Shown here piece after piece: positions 60,768 through 64,000 of a DNA stretch of 64,000 nt. The notes under the pieces are model-generated. The model worked only from the letters and a program-made list of their open reading frames with translations. It had not been told where the DNA came from and ran no database searches. Source of the stretch: Tanypteryx hageni (Eukaryota; Arthropoda; Insecta; Odonata; Petaluridae). A program made the translations under genes and the position numbers. Within the stretch, counting starts at the first letter, position 1. Each line of letters begins with the position of its first letter. The stretch lies in the NCBI GenBank assembly GCA_028673005.1, contig CM054113.1:173189837-173253836 (forward strand). The letters are read 5' to 3'.

Positions 60768-61420
60768 TTAAAACGGCAATCCTCGCGAAAAATGTTGGAA
60801 ACTAATGCAGCCCTTATACTCCATATGCAGTACGTACCAAAAGTTTAGGATCAGTATATATTTGAGTAAAGAAATTCCTGGTCTTAAGCTTTTGTTACAG
60901 CATACTCCATATTTTTATGTAACATATTCAGACCAAGTCATCTGTTTTAAAAAAAAAGATCATATAAATATCTCAATTCATTTAAAAGTTATGAAATTTT
61001 GTTTTCTTATAACTGAAAAAATGCTACATTTTTTAAATGTGAATTGAGATGCGGACACAAAACTCGAAGAGATATTTGAATGCATACTTATTTTTTGGAG
61101 TAACATTTAGGAGTTGGCCAAAACAAGCGTGAAAAAATAAAAAATCACAAAAATTGGTAAACGTGATTGTTTTCTACATTTATAAATTTGCGAATTTCGC
61201 GAAAAAAGGCTTAAAAATCAACTTCTTCAAAAATTCACTACAAACGTACCATTCGAGGTATCGTAGCCGGTCGGGTACCTTGCGTTAGATGTTTCCGCTC
61301 AACATAGTGCATTGTAGTTACAGGTCGTTACAGCGTCACATTCACAGCTGGTCGCAGTTGAGTCAGAGTTTATGTTGAAGGAGGAACTCTGCAACCTTCG
61401 TAAGACAAAAAATGGAGAAA

Positions 61421-61596
61421 AAACGTGTCCGAAGGTATCAAGTGGCAGGTTATCGGTATGCACAGATGCGGCAGTACTCACGGTTGTTTGTCACACGCTG
61501 TGCAGGGGGGGAAACGTGTCTGAAGATATAAAGTGGCTGATTATCGGTATGCACAGATGCGACACTACTCACGATTGTTTGTCACACGCTGTGCAG
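61421..61596 (+). repeat. 85-bp tandem duplication of the transposase helix-turn-helix region
   Basis: Copies at 61421-61505 and 61512-61596 are offset by 91 bp and closely similar, with scattered differences. Each encodes, in its proper frame, a segment like VSEDIKWLIIGMHRC...HDCLSHAVQ, which fits the first DNA-binding helices of Tc1-type transposases. Because 91 is not a multiple of three, the two copies cannot be read in one frame. Confidence 0.88.
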
Positions 61597-62017
61597 TACG
61601 AAGTCCCGGCGGTAATGATATGGGGTTGTGTGTCTGCGAAAGGCACAGGGATTTTACTCTTCATTGTTGGTTCTATGAATACAACAGAATACATTCCAAC
61701 CCTGCGGGAAAACATGCCGCCTTCTGCTGACATGCTTCATGATCGCTACTTTATTTTTCAATTAAACAACGTGCCATGCCACAAATCTCAGGCAAAAATG
61801 CAGTGGCTGGAAGACAAGGAAATTCCAGTTTTGACTTGGTCTGCTAGGAGTCCGGATCTTAGAGAATTTGTGGAACATCCTAGGTCATCGAGTACCCAGC
61901 GTCAGTGATACGATCTTGTCAAGAGTATGCCAAATTGCATCCAGATGTGCCTTAAACACCGAGAAAGTCCCATTTGTTACTAAAAAACTGCAGAACGGTC
62001 TGGTGATCAAAGTATAG
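61425..62017 (+). pseudogene. Tc1-type transposase relic: duplicated HTH joined to the C-terminal catalytic domain
   Basis: After the duplicated N-terminal helix region (61421-61596), the frame passes directly into VMIWGCVSAKGTGILLFI, the start of the DDE_3 catalytic core around the family's GGGSVMVWGCFS motif. The second half of the DNA-binding domain and the first catalytic Asp region are therefore deleted. FIFQLNNVPCHKS replaces the usual FQQDNAPCH, so the second catalytic Asp is Asn. At WSARSPDL the NPI of SPDLNPIEN is lost with a frameshift near 61859. The following frame resumes with ENLWNILGHRV and runs to a TAG stop at 62015-62017. At least three independent lesions make it inactive. 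It lies inside TIRs of the right kind. Family call strong; lineage within Tc1 not determined. Confidence 0.9.
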
Positions 62018-62106
62018 TGATTTGTTTATAAATGTAGCTGATCCTTTGATTGTAAAGTCAAATTCCTGTCAGCGTATAAAGTGGTGTTAAACTTTTGGTA
62101 CGTACT

Positions 62107-64000
62107 ATAATTTGGCGCACGCGGTACAAATCGTATTTCGCAGTACGCACGATCGATTTTTGCTGGCATGCATTGTATACTTTTTTAAAACATGTTATTC
62201 AGATTGGGTTTCTACCTATGTTTCCTGCAATCGCTCACACCTCACTCAAATAGCCTTTATTACCGATGGGAGGGGCTCTTCCGAAAATGTGGAGCGTTGT
62301 CCTCCTTTTTCACTGAATCTCTTAGACGTCGAATGTTTTTTTCTCCCTCCTTCTTATTCTGCCGTGGACCATTTCAATCCATACCTAAAGTCTTATCCCA
62401 TCATATCTCCTATCACTTTTCCCACGCAGGTGCAAAAAATACCCACGTCTTGTGATGCTCTCCCTGCCGTCCCTTTCCCCGATACCCTTCTTTTTCTCTC
62501 CCCTTCCTCCTCCTCCGCACCTCATGCTTTCTCTCCCTCTCTCATTCTGATCTCTTCTCAATTTTATACCATCCAAGAATGGTGATGGTTGGCTTGGTGT
62601 TGTTGGTACTGGTGTTGGTGGCTGGAGGAATTATACCCCTGCAAGTTGGCTGTGAAAAGGAGGGTGGGATCGGGAGAAGAGAGTTTTCTCCCGGAGATTC
62701 TGCTTGGTTTACTTTTATTATATGTCCTGTACGTGACGAAGTCCTACGGTCTCTCTCCCTCCCAACCACCCTTTTCTTCGGCCTCATTTCTCCTTGAAAA
62801 TCCCTACCTTTGTTCTCCCTTCTTCTGTCCTTGACTCTTCCCTATTCCTTACCAACACCCTTTGGCACTCGTTCCATCCGAAATGTCTTCGCTCTCACCT
62901 CTTCTCTCCCGCCTCTTTTTCTTTCCACTGACCTTTTTTCTTCTTGCCTTTCTTTCCTTCTTGCGCTCTTTCCCTTCCTAAAAGTCCCCCTTTTTTTGGG
63001 AAATCCTTTCTCATTCTCGTAATCTGCACCTCCCTCCCGTCCTCCCACCTCTCCCATTCCCGCGCCATACCTCATTGTAACACTTTTTCTTTTTTGTCTT
63101 TATCTTACCCTGTTCATTTCTTTCTTCCTCTCGTCTGCTTTCACGACGTTCTTGCCTTTTCTTTATTTTATCTCTTCCTCTGTTTCTCCCTCCTATCGCT
63201 TGACGAATTAAATGCAAACAAGGAATTTCCCCACCAATGGATAAATGTGATTCCAAATATTTCTTGTTGCTCGTTATTATGCCATGCAAATAAGCAGTAC
63301 AACACGCTTCCGAGCAGAAGTGCTCACAAGTGATAAAAGTAAAGTTTGAAAAATTGAATAATTTCACAGGTCCAGTAAGTACCAATGTCCTTTTTTCATT
63401 TAACCTGTAACTTCCAAAAGAGTATGGCAGTAGGTCCTCCCCCATCTCTCTATCAATTATTTTATTTCCACCCTTTTTGCATGTCTCACTACCTCTCGAT
63501 AAATCTTGCTGATTTGCGTCCTTTATTTTTGTCATATTTATTCAATATTCCTTTCTTTTTCTCCTCTCCCATCAAAGCCCCATGCGTGTTTTTTTCTGTT
63601 CTTCCACTCTTCGCCACTTCCTCATTTATTTTCGTCTATGTCCGACTCACTACCTCAGACCTTTTATCCCGCGATCTCTTCGTTTATTTTTCCCATTCTC
63701 CACCTCCTTCACTCCATACTCTCTTTCCACTTTTTCCTCAGTATCGGATTCTTGGCCCCTCTCCAGGGAAACTAAAAGTAAAGGGGATCCATGCGGAAGG
63801 TGTTGCCATATTAGCTCAGGGTTCGGTTTTATGGCGGAGACGACATTTTTCCCTTCCCACCGAAAAGAAGAAAAAAAGGCTTTCGCGCGAGGTCGTTCCC
63901 GGAATATGATTGGTGGAGGTTATTGTGCGTGGAATTGTTGTTGGACATGATGGATACTTGGTGAAAATTGCCGGTTCCCCCTCTCTCGCTCGACCTAAAA
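62107..64000. other. Unassigned, mostly pyrimidine-rich sequence
   Basis: Positions 62290-62570, 62740-63190 and 63440-63760 are C/T-rich on the plus strand and give several overlapping Ser/Phe/Pro/Leu-rich frames. All are open together, which points to composition rather than coding. A GGTGTTGGTGGCTGGAGG-type GT-rich spot lies near 62585-62630. No exon or RNA gene recognised. Confidence 0.55.

Larger units (their letters stand above)
60829..62106 (+). mobile_element. Tc1-type element with 19-bp identical TIR ends, 1.28 kb, defective
   Basis: AGTACGTACCAAAAGTTTA at 60829-60847 is repeated exactly, inverted, at 62088-62106; similarity stops after that. TA lies near both ends (60824-60825 and 62108-62109), but offsets of a few bases mean the target duplication is not cleanly preserved. 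The body carries a plus-strand transposase relic ending 89 bp before the right end, the normal layout for this superfamily. At 1.28 kb with about 590 bp of unrelated-looking left sequence, it has lost much of a standard ~1-kb transposase gene. Confidence 0.9.

Overview
This window looks like gene-poor nuclear DNA from an animal, most likely an arthropod and probably an insect. It has no operons, no ribosome-binding-site-led genes and no long open frames. It does carry CT/GA, TA and TG microsatellites, tRNA-derived SINEs, and decayed cut-and-paste DNA transposons of the Tc1, pogo/Tigger and hAT types. I found no host exon, rRNA, intact tRNA gene or CRISPR array. The open frames without a transposon match have the composition expected of random or low-complexity sequence (Ser/Phe/Pro/Leu-rich on pyrimidine strands, Arg/Glu/Lys-rich on purine strands). 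The stretch could be intergenic or lie inside a large intron; the sequence does not decide.

Layout. 0-19 kb: mostly unassigned, with one hAT-type MITE (2433-3008, 8-bp target duplication), a possible pogo end at 1.43 kb, three CT microsatellites and a pyrimidine-rich domain at 16.4-17.0 kb. 19-22.4 kb: a tRNA-like SINE piece, one locus of a ~145-bp monomer / ~1-kb unit repeat, a 20-bp perfect hairpin and a short decayed tandem repeat. 22-35 kb: unassigned, with a purine-rich minisatellite (25.4-25.9 kb) and a TA tract. 35-42.3 kb: a dispersed repeat copy, a SINE with two tRNA-like heads, a broken pogo/Tigger-like transposase on the minus strand, and a 1.66-kb element with ~30-bp terminal inverted repeats (TIRs) and no recognised transposase. 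42-55 kb: a 15-bp minisatellite, a 23-bp inverted repeat, a 634-bp pogo/Tigger deletion derivative with perfect 20-bp TIRs and TA duplications, and a tRNA-Gly-type SINE. 55-62.1 kb: TG/TA microsatellites beside a perfect 34-bp inverted repeat, a ~225-bp tandem array, two tandem copies of the ~1-kb unit seen at 20 kb, and a Tc1-type element with TIRs and a crippled transposase. 62.1-64 kb: pyrimidine-rich, unassigned.

The recognisable proteins are all transposase remnants, none intact, so no pathway can be reconstructed. The most informative items are the nested repeat family shared by the 20-kb and 59-kb loci, the unclassified 1.66-kb TIR element, and the Tc1 relic in which the DNA-binding helix region is duplicated and joined directly to the catalytic domain. 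All identifications come from reading the sequence; no database search was run.
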